This document shows, in pieces, positions 42,691 through 51,441 of a stretch of 64,000 nucleotides of DNA (position 1 is the first letter of the stretch; each line of letters starts with the position of its first letter). This DNA comes from Chitinophaga niabensis (GTDB lineage Bacteria; Bacteroidota; Bacteroidia; Chitinophagales; Chitinophagaceae), in NCBI GenBank assembly GCA_017849435.1, contig JAFIGY010000014.1:85290-149289 (forward strand), written 5' to 3'. A program made the position numbers and the translations under genes. The notes beneath the pieces are model-generated. The model saw nothing but the letters and a program-made list of their open reading frames with translations, was not told the DNA's origin and made no database searches.

Positions 42691-44118
42691 ATGAATAACG
42701 ATTATTCAAGACGGTCATTTTTGAAACATGCCATGCTGGCGTCTGCAGCAGCGGCAGCTCCCGGCTTTCTGATGGCAAAGGGAAATCCGCTGCCCCGCAG
42801 GATCGGTGCCAACGAGAAAGTGAACCTTGCCTGCATCGGCATCGGTAACCGTGGCGGCGAGATCATTCAGGCATTGTACAAAACCGGCCTTGCCAATATT
42901 GTTGCGTTGTGCGATGTGGATATGGGTGCACCACACACGCTCCAGACATTGAAGCAGTTCCCTGATGTGCCCAGGTTCCAGGATTTCAGGAAGATGTTTG
43001 ACAAGATGGGCAATCAGATAGATGCTGTATCCATCGGGGTGCCGGACTTTTCTCACTTCCCCATCACCATGATGGCGATGGCGCTCGGTAAGCACGTGTA
43101 TGTGGAGAAACCGATGGCACGTACTTTTAACGAGGTGGAACTGATGATGAAAGCCGCGAAGAAGTACGACAAAGTAGTGACGCAGATGGGCAACCAGGGC
43201 CACTCCGAGGCGAATTATTTCCAATTCAAAACCTGGGTGGAAGCCGGGATCATCAAAGACGTAACGGCGATCACCGCACATATGAACTCCGCACGCCGCT
43301 GGCACGGATGGGATCCAAACATTAAATCCTTCCCTCCCGCAGAGCAGGTGCCCTCCACCCTCGATTGGGATGTTTGGCAAATGGCTACACAGGGACACAG
43401 CTATAATCATGATTTCGTGAACGGACAATGGCGCTGCTGGTTTGACTTCGGCATGGGAGCGCTGGGCGACTGGGGTGCGCACATCCTCGATACCGCGCAT
43501 CAATTCCTCGATCTCGGTCTGCCGTATGAAGTGAACCCGCTGAAACTCTCCGGTCACAACAATTTCTTCTACCCGATGTCTTCCACGCTCTCCTTCAAAT
43601 TCCCGAAACGCGGTAATATGCCGCCGCTGGAAGTGACCTGGTATGACGGGGTGGATAACCTGCCGCCGATCCCGAAAGGATACGGTGTATCCGGTTTGGA
43701 TCCCAACATCCCGCCGCCGAGCAATGGCGCGATCCAACCCGCCAAACTCAATCCCGGCAAAATCATTTACAGCAAGGAACTGACTTTCAAGGGCGGCTCA
43801 CATGGCAGCACACTGTCCATCATCCCGGAAGAGAAAGCGAAAGAAATGGCCAGCAAACTGCCGCAAGTGCCGGCCAGTCCATCCAACCACTTCAAGAACT
43901 TCCTGCTCGCCTGCAAAGGAGAAGAACAAACGCGCTCTCCATTCTCTATTGCCGGACCGCTGAGCCAGGTGTTCTGCCTGGGCGTACTGGCGCAATGGAT
44001 AGGTTCCAAACTGGAGTTTGACAGGGAGAAGAAGATCATCACCAATAATAAAAGAGCGAATGAATTGCTGGTAGGACCGCCGCCCCGCAAAGGCTGGGAG
44101 CAGTATTACAAAGTATAA
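42691..44118 (+). CDS. Tat-exported Gfo/Idh/MocA-family oxidoreductase
   Basis: A 475-aa NAD(P)-dependent sugar or polyol oxidoreductase. Start at 42691 because it gives a twin-arginine signal (SRRSFLKHAMLASAAAAAPGF); the 43 codons upstream in frame are AT-rich and non-coding. Rossmann motif LACIGIGNRGGEIIQAL, then VALCDVDMGAP, the EKP motif in KHVYVEKPMARTFNEVELMM, and the C-terminal domain with GHSEANYFQFKTWVEAGIIKDV and FDFGMGALGDWGAHILDTAHQF. Tat export implies folding with bound cofactor and action in the periplasm, as in exported GH109-like or sugar-oxidising enzymes. It is separated from the SusCD unit by a terminator but on the same strand. Confidence 0.93.
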   Translation: MNNDYSRRSFLKHAMLASAAAAAPGFLMAKGNPLPRRIGANEKVNLACIGIGNRGGEIIQALYKTGLANIVALCDVDMGAPHTLQTLKQFPDVPRFQDFRKMFDKMGNQIDAVSIGVPDFSHFPITMMAMALGKHVYVEKPMARTFNEVELMMKAAKKYDKVVTQMGNQGHSEANYFQFKTWVEAGIIKDVTAITAHMNSARRWHGWDPNIKSFPPAEQVPSTLDWDVWQMATQGHSYNHDFVNGQWRCWFDFGMGALGDWGAHILDTAHQFLDLGLPYEVNPLKLSGHNNFFYPMSSTLSFKFPKRGNMPPLEVTWYDGVDNLPPIPKGYGVSGLDPNIPPPSNGAIQPAKLNPGKIIYSKELTFKGGSHGSTLSIIPEEKAKEMASKLPQVPASPSNHFKNFLLACKGEEQTRSPFSIAGPLSQVFCLGVLAQWIGSKLEFDREKKIITNNKRANELLVGPPPRKGWEQYYKV

Positions 44119-44142
44119 TCCCGCTTGCCATATTATCATGTG

Positions 44143-44176
44143 AAAGGGAGTCCGTCGTTTGACGGGCTCCCTTTTT
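44143..44176 (+). terminator. Rho-independent terminator of the Gfo/Idh/MocA gene
   Basis: AAAGGGAG-T-CCGTC pairing with GACGG-G-CTCCCTTT around a short T-rich loop, followed by a T run. Confidence 0.9.
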
Positions 44177-44270
44177 GCACATAGTTTTGTTGACACGATC
44201 TTCTTTTTTTAGATAACTTGGCGCAGCAAATCAGGAGTTGTTACCACATTAAACCTGACAGGATATATAA

Positions 44271-45389
44271 ATGGATACGAATAAAACCTCCGCGACAATT
44301 CTGCAAACAAAACAGCATTTCGAAATTCTCGACGGATTAAGAGGTATTGCCGCCCTGGCTGTCGTAACGTTTCACTTTATGGAATGGGTTTACACTGATG
44401 CAAGCCAGAACTTTATCGGGCACGGGTTTTTAGCGGTCGATTTTTTCTTCTGCCTTTCAGGATTTGTGATCGGGTATGCCTATGACGATCGTATAGCAAA
44501 AATGGGCGTTCTCGAGTTTTTTAAATCGAGGATCATCAGGTTGCATCCGCTGGTCATAGCAGGGTCAGTGTTTGGATTGCTGGCTTTTTTATTCGATCCG
44601 TTTGGTGGTCATCCTGAATTGTACAGCACTGGTAAGATCATCCTGGCATTTTTGTGCTCGGTATTGCTTATTCCTCTGCCTGTAATAGCCGACCGCGGAT
44701 TTAACCTGTTCAGCTTCAATGCACCGTCGTGGTCGTTGTTTTGGGAATATGTCGCCAATATCGTTTATGCATTTGTGCTTTATAAAATCAAACGCAGCTA
44801 TCTGGTGCTGTTAACTATCATTTCGGCGGGGGCTGTTTGCCTGGTATGTTACCGTTCCGGCAATTTATTGGGCGGCTGGAGCGGCCCAACCTTCTGGGAC
44901 GGGAGCGCCCGGATATCGTATTCTTTCTTAGCGGGACTGCTTATTTACCGTTCCAACCGGATCATCAAAAACAAGCTGGGGTTCGTTGGCCTGGCCATAT
45001 TATTGTTCCTGGCTTTTATAATGCCATTCTCAAAATGGAATTGGTTGTCCGAACCTTTGGTCGTATTATTTTACTTTCCTTTGCTGATAGCTTTAGGCGC
45101 AGGGGCTGTGTTAAAGCCTGGCTTAAAAAAGGTTTGCATATTTTCCGGGAAGATCTCTTACCCGTTATACATGACGCATTATGCCGTTCTATGGATGTTC
45201 GGCAATTATTACACCGGTCATCAGCCCGGCAATATGCAATTGGCTTTCATCATCATAGCCGGGCTCATCCTGCTGGTTGGAGCTGCCTATCTGGTGATGG
45301 TAGTTTTCGATATCCCTGTAAGGAAATATTTAAGCGATAAACGGAATGAGAGGCTTGCCAGGCAAAAAGCCGGGGTATTTAACTCATGA
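44271..45389 (+). CDS. Acyltransferase family 3 membrane protein
   Basis: Integral membrane O-acyltransferase of 372 aa, likely acetylating a sugar of a surface polymer. The start motif is HFEILDGLRGIAALAVVTFHFMEW with the conserved His; ADFFFCLSGFVI-type sequence is seen as AVDFFFCLSGFVIGYAYDDR, and FFKSRIIRLHPLVI carries the RxxR-type block. About ten hydrophobic helices follow, with SWSLFWEYVANIVY and KISYPLYMTHYAVL. Codon use and base composition look more AT-rich than the flanking genes. It stands alone, next to a dinD remnant and tRNA-Glu copy 2, which may mark a variable site. Confidence 0.9.
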   Translation: MDTNKTSATILQTKQHFEILDGLRGIAALAVVTFHFMEWVYTDASQNFIGHGFLAVDFFFCLSGFVIGYAYDDRIAKMGVLEFFKSRIIRLHPLVIAGSVFGLLAFLFDPFGGHPELYSTGKIILAFLCSVLLIPLPVIADRGFNLFSFNAPSWSLFWEYVANIVYAFVLYKIKRSYLVLLTIISAGAVCLVCYRSGNLLGGWSGPTFWDGSARISYSFLAGLLIYRSNRIIKNKLGFVGLAILLFLAFIMPFSKWNWLSEPLVVLFYFPLLIALGAGAVLKPGLKKVCIFSGKISYPLYMTHYAVLWMFGNYYTGHQPGNMQLAFIIIAGLILLVGAAYLVMVVFDIPVRKYLSDKRNERLARQKAGVFNS

Positions 45390-45465
45390 AAAATAGAAGA
45401 ATTATCAAACCAATTCTTGTTTGATCCGAGGGCAAAATACAGGTTGCCGGATTATTGATTTTGCA

Positions 45466-45703
45466 TTAATCTTTTCTCTTTTTCTGTATGTTTTTCATAA
45501 CCTGTTTGGCATCGCCGCCCAATTTTCGTTGTACCTTTTTCACATTTTCAGCGGGCGGGAGTTGTTCTGGTTTTACGCCTCGTTCTTTTAGTATACCCTA
45601 ATATTTGTTGTAATTCCCTGGCGCTCCCGCATTCAATGCCATTATATAGATAGCAGGCTTGTTCGAATTGTTCAAAAAGCTGCTGTATTTGCTCTTTTTC
45701 ATA
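45466..45703 (-). pseudogene. dinD remnant with internal deletion
   Basis: On the minus strand the sequence first reads EKEQIQQLFEQFEQACYLYN then GIECGSARELQQILGYT, the N-terminus of DinD-like (DNA-damage-inducible protein D) proteins. Right after LGYT the sensible reading moves to another frame: KERGVKPEQLPPAENVKKV then QRKLGGDAKQVMKNIQKKRKD and a stop, which matches the DinD C-terminus. Almost the whole middle of the gene is missing and no single open frame covers it. It lies in a 432-bp gap (45390-45821) with no intact gene. The match is from memory of the family. Confidence 0.65.
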
Positions 45704-45782
45704 AAGAAAGCATTAGATGGAAAGAGGTGATAAGTCTAAATAGGAGGATTCAAATTTACATAAAGGGTACAATAGAAAGACG

Positions 45783-45820
45783 AAAAGCCACTAGTTCAGT
45801 TTGAACTCGTGGCTTTTCTT
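45783..45820. terminator. Terminator of tRNA-Glu copy 2
   Basis: AAAAGCCAC/GTGGCTTTT outer stem with an inner AGTTC/GAACT stem. It ends directly before the 3' end of the tRNA gene on the minus strand, like the terminator beside copy 1 but of different sequence. Confidence 0.82.
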
Positions 45821-45821
45821 G

Positions 45822-45893
45822 TACCGCGTACGGGAGTCGAACCCGTCATTCCTCCGTGAAAGGGAGGCGTCTTAGCCGATTGACCAACGCGGC
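45822..45893 (-). tRNA. tRNA-Glu (anticodon TTC), copy 2
   Basis: All 72 bases are identical to the copy at 24055-24126: acceptor GCCGCGT/ACGCGGT, anticodon TTC in loop CTTTCAC, T loop TTCGACT. CCA not encoded. It is divergent from the gap gene and has its own promoter. Confidence 0.95.
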
Positions 45894-45912
45894 ATTCCCT
45901 CATTTGGGATTG

Positions 45913-45943
45913 CAAAGGTATAATCCATTTCCTTATTTCCAAA
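45913..45943 (-). promoter_or_regulatory. Promoter of tRNA-Glu copy 2
   Basis: On the minus strand: TTTG (45940-45943), 19 bp, TACCTTTG (45913-45920), then CAATCCC. Exact Bacteroidota consensus, with the same spacing as copy 1. Confidence 0.8.
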
Positions 45944-45968
45944 AAAAATTTCCTTAACCCAAAATTGT

Positions 45969-46000
45969 ATTGAATAACACCGCGAGAACTCGTAATTTTG
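45969..46000 (+). promoter_or_regulatory. Promoter of gap
   Basis: ATTG (45969-45972), 20 bp, TAATTTTG (45993-46000), a good Bacteroidota match. It leaves a leader of about 30 nt before the ATG at 46037. It is divergent from the tRNA-Glu promoter, with about 25 bp between the -33 boxes. Confidence 0.65.
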
Positions 46001-46036
46001 CTTCTCAATTTTTTCATCTACAAACTACTGTGTAAA

Positions 46037-47053
46037 ATGGGAACTACTCTCAAAATTGGTATTAATGGTTTCGGTCGGATCGGCCGTTTGGTGTACCGCC
46101 AAATTTATAATATGCCGGGTATCGACGTGGTGGCTATCAATGACCTTACCAGCCCCGCGGTTTTGGCACATTTGCTGAAATATGACTCTGCACAGGGTAG
46201 ATTTGGAACGGAAGTGAAACATAGCGACAACTCCATCATCGTAAACGGTGAGGAAGTGAAGATATACGCCCAGAAGGATCCTTCCCAGATCCCCTGGAAA
46301 AATCACGACATCGACGTAGTGATCGAGTGCACCGGGTTCTTTGCAGACAAAGCTAAGGCTGAAGCACACCTCGCCGCCGGCGCCAAACGTGTGGTGATCT
46401 CCGCACCCGCTACCGGCGACCTGAAAACCGTGGTATTCAACGTGAACCACGATATCCTGGATGGCAGCGAAACCGTGATCTCCTGCGCCTCCTGCACCAC
46501 CAACTGCCTGGCTCCCATGGCAAAGGTGCTGGACGACAAATTCGGGATCGTTACCGGTCTGATGACCACCATCCACGCGTATACGAACGACCAGAACACT
46601 CTGGACGCTCCGCACCCGAAAGGTGACCTCCGCCGCGCCCGCGCTGCCGCCGCCAACATCGTGCCCAACAGCACCGGCGCCGCCAAAGCCATCGGCCTGG
46701 TACTGCCACAGCTGAAAGGAAAGCTGGACGGTAACGCACAACGCGTTCCCACCATCACCGGCTCCCTCACGGAACTGACCACCATTCTGACCAAAAAAGT
46801 AACGACAGAAGAAGTGAATGCCGCTATGAAAGCCGCAGCCAACGAATCTTTCGGATATACTGAAGACGAGATCGTAAGCTCTGATATCATCGGTATCAAC
46901 TACGGCTCCCTGTTCGACGCTACCCAAACCAAGGTGCTCACTCAGGGCGATGTACAGCTCGTGAAAACGGTTTCCTGGTACGACAATGAAATGAGCTACG
47001 TATCACAGCTGGTACGTACCGTTAAATATTTTGCAGGTCTGATCTCCAAATAA
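46037..47053 (+). CDS. gap: Glyceraldehyde-3-phosphate dehydrogenase, type I
   Basis: Cytoplasmic glycolytic enzyme of 338 aa that converts glyceraldehyde 3-phosphate, NAD and phosphate to 1,3-bisphosphoglycerate. The start at 46037 ([21 protein letters not shown]) puts the NAD-binding motif in the usual place; the frame's 13 upstream codons are rejected since they overlap the promoter. The active site is [12 protein letters not shown] with catalytic Cys153. Also seen are TVHAYT-type [42 protein letters not shown] and the C-terminal [17 protein letters not shown]. pgk follows on the same strand but behind a terminator, so the two glycolytic genes are adjacent but partly uncoupled. Confidence 0.97.
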   Translation: MGTTLKIGINGFGRIGRLVYRQIYNMPGIDVVAINDLTSPAVLAHLLKYDSAQGRFGTEVKHSDNSIIVNGEEVKIYAQKDPSQIPWKNHDIDVVIECTGFFADKAKAEAHLAAGAKRVVISAPATGDLKTVVFNVNHDILDGSETVISCASCTTNCLAPMAKVLDDKFGIVTGLMTTIHAYTNDQNTLDAPHPKGDLRRARAAAANIVPNSTGAAKAIGLVLPQLKGKLDGNAQRVPTITGSLTELTTILTKKVTTEEVNAAMKAAANESFGYTEDEIVSSDIIGINYGSLFDATQTKVLTQGDVQLVKTVSWYDNEMSYVSQLVRTVKYFAGLISK

Positions 47054-47075
47054 AAGACCGCATCATGATATGACC

Positions 47076-47122
47076 AACCCTCCGCGAAACGCTGCTCCAC
47101 AGCGGTACACGGAGGGTTTTTC
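47076..47122 (+). terminator. Terminator between gap and pgk
   Basis: Stem AACCCTCCG/CGGAGGGTT (47076-47084 with 47110-47118) with an inner GCTG/CAGC stem, followed by a T-rich run (TTTTTCTC). It should reduce read-through from gap into pgk. Confidence 0.82.
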
Positions 47123-47148
47123 TCTTATCTTACTTAAAATCTTCCTAT

Positions 47149-48345
47149 ATGAGCAAATTCTCTGACCATAACTTTAAAGGCGAAAAGGCCCTCGTCCGTG
47201 TAGACTTCAACGTTCCCCTGAATGATCAATTGCAGATAACGGACGATACCCGCATGCAGGCCGCCGTGCCCACTATCCGGAAAATATTGAAAGACGGTGG
47301 CGCCGTGATCCTCATGAGTCACCTCGGCCGCCCGAAAGATGGTCCCACCGATAAATACTCCCTCAAACACCTCGTATATCATCTCGTGAACCTGCTCGGT
47401 GGTGTGACCGTAAAATTTGCAACGGACTGCGTAGGGGAAGTAGCGGAGAAAGCCGCTGCCAGCCTGCAAATGGGAGAGGTACTGCTCCTCGAGAACCTGC
47501 GTTTTCACAAACAGGAAGAGAAAGGCGACCGCGATTTTGCGCAGCAACTGGCGAAACTGGGCGATGTATATGTGAACGACGCCTTCGGTACCGCTCACCG
47601 CGCACACGCTTCCACAGCAGTGATCGCGGAATTCTTCCCGGCTGAGAAGAGGATGTTCGGCCTCCTGATGGAAGCGGAAACCTCCAGCGCGGAAAAAGTA
47701 CTGCACAATGCGGAAAAACCCTTCACCGCCATCCTGGGTGGAGCAAAGGTGAGCGACAAGATACTCATCATCGAGAACCTCATGAACAAGGCCAACAACA
47801 TCATCATCGGCGGTGGAATGGCCTATACTTTCCTGAAAGCACAGGGAAAAGAAATCGGGAATTCCCTTGTGGAGAATGATAAGCTGGACCTCGCGCTGGA
47901 GCTTCTCGCCAAAGCAAAGTCCCTCGGTGTACAGCTTTTAATACCGGAAGACTCCGTGGCGGCAGACAAGTTCGCACCCGATGCCAATACGCAAACGGTC
48001 TCCAATGACAACATCCCCTCCGGCTGGATGGGGCTCGACATTGGACCGAAATCCGTAGCAAAGTTCAGTGAAGTGATCGCAGCATCCAAAACGATCCTCT
48101 GGAACGGCCCTATGGGCGTGTTTGAAATGCCTGCCTTCCAGAGCGGTACCAAAGCAGTGGCGGAAGCCATTGTAAAAGCTACGGCCAACGGGGCTTTCTC
48201 GCTCGTAGGCGGCGGGGATTCCGTAGCGGCAGTGAACCAGTTCGGCCTGGCGGATAAAGTGAGCTATGTGTCCACCGGTGGCGGCGCAATGCTGGAATAT
48301 TTTGAAGGAAAAGAATTACCGGGCATTGCAGCGGTAAAGCAATAA
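47149..48345 (+). CDS. pgk: Phosphoglycerate kinase
   Basis: Cytoplasmic glycolytic kinase of 398 aa; transfers phosphate from 1,3-bisphosphoglycerate to ADP. Signatures: [94 protein letters not shown] and [13 protein letters not shown] near the end. Length and order are normal. It follows gap after 95 bp that contains a terminator; a bidirectional terminator closes it. Confidence 0.98.
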   Translation: MSKFSDHNFKGEKALVRVDFNVPLNDQLQITDDTRMQAAVPTIRKILKDGGAVILMSHLGRPKDGPTDKYSLKHLVYHLVNLLGGVTVKFATDCVGEVAEKAAASLQMGEVLLLENLRFHKQEEKGDRDFAQQLAKLGDVYVNDAFGTAHRAHASTAVIAEFFPAEKRMFGLLMEAETSSAEKVLHNAEKPFTAILGGAKVSDKILIIENLMNKANNIIIGGGMAYTFLKAQGKEIGNSLVENDKLDLALELLAKAKSLGVQLLIPEDSVAADKFAPDANTQTVSNDNIPSGWMGLDIGPKSVAKFSEVIAASKTILWNGPMGVFEMPAFQSGTKAVAEAIVKATANGAFSLVGGGDSVAAVNQFGLADKVSYVSTGGGAMLEYFEGKELPGIAAVKQ

Positions 48346-48346
48346 G

Positions 48347-48376
48347 AAAAAGTCCCGCAACAGCGGGACTTTTTTA
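48347..48376. terminator. Bidirectional terminator between pgk and the M20 peptidase gene
   Basis: AAAAAGTCCCGC/GCGGGACTTTTT stem with a 4-nt loop, A and T runs on both sides, between two convergent stop codons. Confidence 0.92.
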
Positions 48377-48382
48377 TGGATA

Positions 48383-49756
48383 TTACTTTTTGCTCATTTC
48401 CGCAAAATACTGGTGGAAATAAGGGATGGTTTCAATGCCCTTGTAGAAGTTGTTCAACTCGTACTTTTCGTTCGGAGAATGCAGGTTGTCACTGTCAAGC
48501 CCGAAGCCCATCAGCACGGTTTTTAAGCCCAGCACTTTCTCGAACAGTGCCACAATGGGAATACTGCCGCCTCCGCGCACCGGAATGGGGGCTTTGCCGA
48601 AGGTGGTGGAAATCGCTTCACTGGCGGCTTTGAACGCTATATGATCGGTCGGCGTAACGTAAGGAGCGCCGCCATGATGCGCGGTCACTTTTACTTTCAC
48701 GGATTTCGGCGCAATCTTCTCGAAATGTGCCTTGAACAGGTCTGAGATCTTCACCCAGTCCTGGTTCGGTACCAGCCGCATGGATATCTTTGCAAAGGCT
48801 TTGGCAGGCAGTACGGTTTTAGCTCCTTCACCGGTATAACCGCCCCAGATGCCATTCACTTCGAGAGTAGGGCGGATGCCGGTCCTTTCAATGGTGCTGT
48901 AACCTTTCTCTCCCCACAATTCTTCCACACCCAGATCCTGCTTATATTCCGCTTCGTCAAAAGGAGCCTTGTTCAGGTTTTCGCGCTCTGTTGCACTCAA
49001 TTCCTGCACATCGTCATAAAAACCGGGAATGGTGATATGATTGTTCTCATCGTGCATGGAAGCGATCATCTTGGCGAGGATGGTAGCGGGGTTAGCCACA
49101 GCGCCGCCATATACACCGGAGTGCAGATCACGGTTCGGGCCGGTTACTTCCACTTCCATATACGCCAGGCCGCGCAGGCCGGTGTCAAGGGAAGGATTGT
49201 CCAGACTGATCATAGCCGTATCGGAAATCAATACCACATCGGCTTTCAGACGTTCCTTGTTATCGTTCAGGAACAATCCGAGGTTGCCGGAGCCTACTTC
49301 TTCTTCTCCCTCTATCATGAATTTGATGTTGCAGGGCAGGGTATTGGTACGCATCATGGTCTCGAAAGCCTTTACGTGCATGAAGAACTGGCCTTTGTCG
49401 TCAGCAGATCCGCGCGCAAAGATCTTCCCGTCTTTGATCACCGGCTCAAACGGTGGGCTGGTCCAGAGATCCAGTGGGTCAGGGGGTTGTACATCATAGT
49501 GTCCGTACACGAGCACGGTGGGCAGCGAAGGATGCACGATCTTTTCACCGTAAACGATCGGATGGCCGGCAGTAGGGCATACTTCCACCTTGTCCGCACC
49601 CGCTTCTATCAGTCTTTGTTTCACGGCTTCCGCACAGCGTTTCGTATCATCGTTATGCCGGGAGTCCGCGCTGATAGAGGGAATCCGCAGCAAATCCAGC
49701 AACTCGTTCAAAAAACGGTCCTTGTGCTGTGCCTGGTAATCTTTCCAAACTTGCAT
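48383..49756 (-). CDS. M20-family dipeptidase/metallopeptidase
   Basis: Cytoplasmic zinc peptidase of 457 aa (start at the ATG at 49756, MQVWKDYQAQHKDRF; the frame extends three codons to a TTG). Metal-site blocks: VLVYGHYDVQPPDPLDLW (His, Asp), ARGSADDKGQFFMHVKAFE, MIEGEEEVGSGNLGLF (catalytic Glu pair) and VLISDTAMISLDNPS. The dimerisation domain starts near RGLAYMEVEVTGPNRDLHSGVYGG. The late LMGFGLDSDNLHSPNEKY supplies the last metal His. It cleaves dipeptides or small acyl-amino acids. Confidence 0.94.
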   Translation of the reverse strand: MQVWKDYQAQHKDRFLNELLDLLRIPSISADSRHNDDTKRCAEAVKQRLIEAGADKVEVCPTAGHPIVYGEKIVHPSLPTVLVYGHYDVQPPDPLDLWTSPPFEPVIKDGKIFARGSADDKGQFFMHVKAFETMMRTNTLPCNIKFMIEGEEEVGSGNLGLFLNDNKERLKADVVLISDTAMISLDNPSLDTGLRGLAYMEVEVTGPNRDLHSGVYGGAVANPATILAKMIASMHDENNHITIPGFYDDVQELSATERENLNKAPFDEAEYKQDLGVEELWGEKGYSTIERTGIRPTLEVNGIWGGYTGEGAKTVLPAKAFAKISMRLVPNQDWVKISDLFKAHFEKIAPKSVKVKVTAHHGGAPYVTPTDHIAFKAASEAISTTFGKAPIPVRGGGSIPIVALFEKVLGLKTVLMGFGLDSDNLHSPNEKYELNNFYKGIETIPYFHQYFAEMSKK

Positions 49757-49907
49757 GATTGACAATTAAACGTTCACAATGGACGCAATTTAAAGGAAAA
49801 TGAACGTACGGCGACTTTTAAACAAATAAAAATGATGACCGGGCGGGCGGTGGAACAGCATTCAGCCTCCGTTGTGTCACTCACTGCATCGGCATTGCCC
49901 CTGTCAA

Positions 49908-49941
49908 CAAAAAAAGGAAGAACAGCAATGTCCTTCCTTTT
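49908..49941 (-). terminator. Terminator of the response regulator gene
   Basis: AAAAGGAAG/CTTCCTTTT stem (49912-49920 with 49933-49941). On the minus strand it is followed by seven T. Confidence 0.75.
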
Positions 49942-49961
49942 CCGTCAACATAGAAAATATC

Positions 49962-50426
49962 TTACGAGATCAGTTTTTGCCGTAACAGGAACTCCAGCTT
50001 CTCGTTCACGTCCAGCAGCTTTTCCGTCAGTTCCCTGTTCTCCTTTCGCAGTGCGTATACTTCGTACGCTTTCTCGATGTTATGCCGCAATTCCTCATCG
50101 TTCCAGGGCTTGGAGAAATATTTGTATACCTGGCCTTTGTTGATGGCGTCAATCACTGCATTGATGTCCGCATACCCGGTCAGCAATATGCGTATCGGTT
50201 CCGGGTATTTTTCGATGATGGACTCGAAAAATTCTATCCCCGTCATTTTGGGCATGCGCTGATCCGATATGATGATGTGAAACTCATTTTCCTGGAGCAA
50301 CTTATAAGCATCTTCAGCAGATTCGGCCGTCTGTACGGTGTATATCCTTCTGAACGAAGCCTTGAATGCATTCAGATTATGGATTTCATCATCTATATAG
50401 AGGATGTGAATGTGTTGTGCACTCAT
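49962..50426 (-). CDS. Response regulator with C-terminal coiled coil
   Basis: A 154-aa receiver protein. LYIDDEIHNLNAFKASFRR at the start, phospho-acceptor Asp55 in IIISDQRMPKMTGIEFFE, LLTGYADINAVIDAINKGQVYKYFSKPWNDEELR with the conserved Lys. This is the receiver type usually fused to HD-GYP or kinase outputs. Here the output is only a coiled coil (YALRKENRELTEKLLDVNEKLEFLLRQ), so it may dimerise and dock on another protein. No kinase gene is adjacent. The 338-bp gap upstream (50427-50764) holds the LemA promoter and no gene. Confidence 0.9.
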   Translation of the reverse strand: MSAQHIHILYIDDEIHNLNAFKASFRRIYTVQTAESAEDAYKLLQENEFHIIISDQRMPKMTGIEFFESIIEKYPEPIRILLTGYADINAVIDAINKGQVYKYFSKPWNDEELRHNIEKAYEVYALRKENRELTEKLLDVNEKLEFLLRQKLIS

Positions 50427-50693
50427 TATACGCAGTAGACTTAATGTAAGTTAATAAAAATAAATGAGTTAGAAACAATGAAACCTACAGCAAGCTCAAA
50501 AACGTAATTTATTACACAAGCATGCATTCCCGGTGATTTGAACACCGGCATGCATAGTACATCCATGGCCGGGAAATCGATTTCAAACTTAGATATTTTT
50601 TACAACTTGATGCTCAAATTTTGGTCAACTGCAGCTAGTTAACTCGTAACCGCTGGAAGTTTGCAGTTTACCGTAATGATAATTAAACCTTGT

Positions 50694-50724
50694 TTTGCAC
50701 TTTCCGTTATTTCTTGTAGGTTTG
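50694..50724 (+). promoter_or_regulatory. Promoter of the LemA-TPM genes
   Basis: TTTG (50694-50697), 19 bp, TAGGTTTG (50717-50724), a perfect Bacteroidota match, about 40 bp before the LemA ATG. Confidence 0.8.
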
Positions 50725-50764
50725 ATAATACCCATCACCTAACTTTATTAAAAAAAGATAGAAT

Positions 50765-51343
50765 ATGAAAACAGGAATCATTGTGATCATTGTCGTGGCA
50801 CTTCTCGGCATCTTCGGTTGCAGCAAGTACAACGGACTGGCAAAAAAGGATGAAGCGGTGCAGAAAGCCTGGGGATTTGTAGAAACCCAGTATCAAAGGA
50901 GGTCAGACCTGGTGGATAACCTCGTGAACACTGTAAAAGGATCTGCCAAGTTTGAACAGGAAACCCTTACTAAAGTGATCGAAGCACGCGCGAAGGCTAC
51001 TTCTGTGCAGATCAATGCCAATGACCTGAGTCCAGAAAAAATGCAGCAGTTCCAACAGGCGCAGGGTGAGTTGAGCGGTGCGCTCAGCCGTTTGCTGGTA
51101 TCTGTCGAAAAATATCCTGAACTGCAAACCACGGAACAGTTCAAAACGCTGATGGCGCAGCTGGAAGGTACGGAAAACCGGATCGCGGTTTCCCGGAATG
51201 ATTTCAACACTGCTGTGAACGATTTCAACAGCACGGTGCGTACTTTCCCTAACAACGTGGTGGCCGGCCTGGGTGGCTTTAAGGCAAAAGGATACTTCAA
51301 AGCGGCCGAAGGTTCTGACAAAGCGCCGAAAGTACAGTTCTAA
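50765..51343 (+). CDS. LemA-family protein
   Basis: A 192-aa membrane-anchored helical protein: N-terminal hydrophobic segment (TGIIVIIVVALLGIFGCS) and then the LemA core YNGLAKKDEAVQKAWGFVETQYQRRSDLVDNLVNTVKG, with late NDFNSTVRTFPNNVVAGLGGFKAKGYF. LemA proteins are widely found next to TPM-domain genes, as here. Their role is unclear, perhaps in envelope stress or protein quality control. First gene of LemA-TPM-TPM-DUF1835. Confidence 0.95.
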   Translation: MKTGIIVIIVVALLGIFGCSKYNGLAKKDEAVQKAWGFVETQYQRRSDLVDNLVNTVKGSAKFEQETLTKVIEARAKATSVQINANDLSPEKMQQFQQAQGELSGALSRLLVSVEKYPELQTTEQFKTLMAQLEGTENRIAVSRNDFNTAVNDFNSTVRTFPNNVVAGLGGFKAKGYFKAAEGSDKAPKVQF

Positions 51344-51345
51344 GT

Positions 51346-51431
51346 CAATTACGAATGGTCAATTACGAATTACGATGCGGGTATAAGCATGTGTTTTCAA
51401 TTCGTAATTGATCATTCGTAATTCGTAATTG
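51346..51431. repeat. AT-rich palindromic intergenic repeat, copy 1
   Basis: Left arm 51346-51370 and right arm 51400-51423 form an imperfect inverted repeat of about 24 bp (two mismatches), built from the unit CAATTACGAAT and its complement. It fills the gap between LemA and the first TPM gene. A related element lies at 52731-52840. Confidence 0.75.
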
Positions 51432-51441
51432 AATAAGTGTT

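Noticed and set aside
42500-42694. A 64-codon frame between DUF5689 and the oxidoreductase
   Set aside because: It overlaps the terminator stem and is AT-rich without any protein-like pattern.
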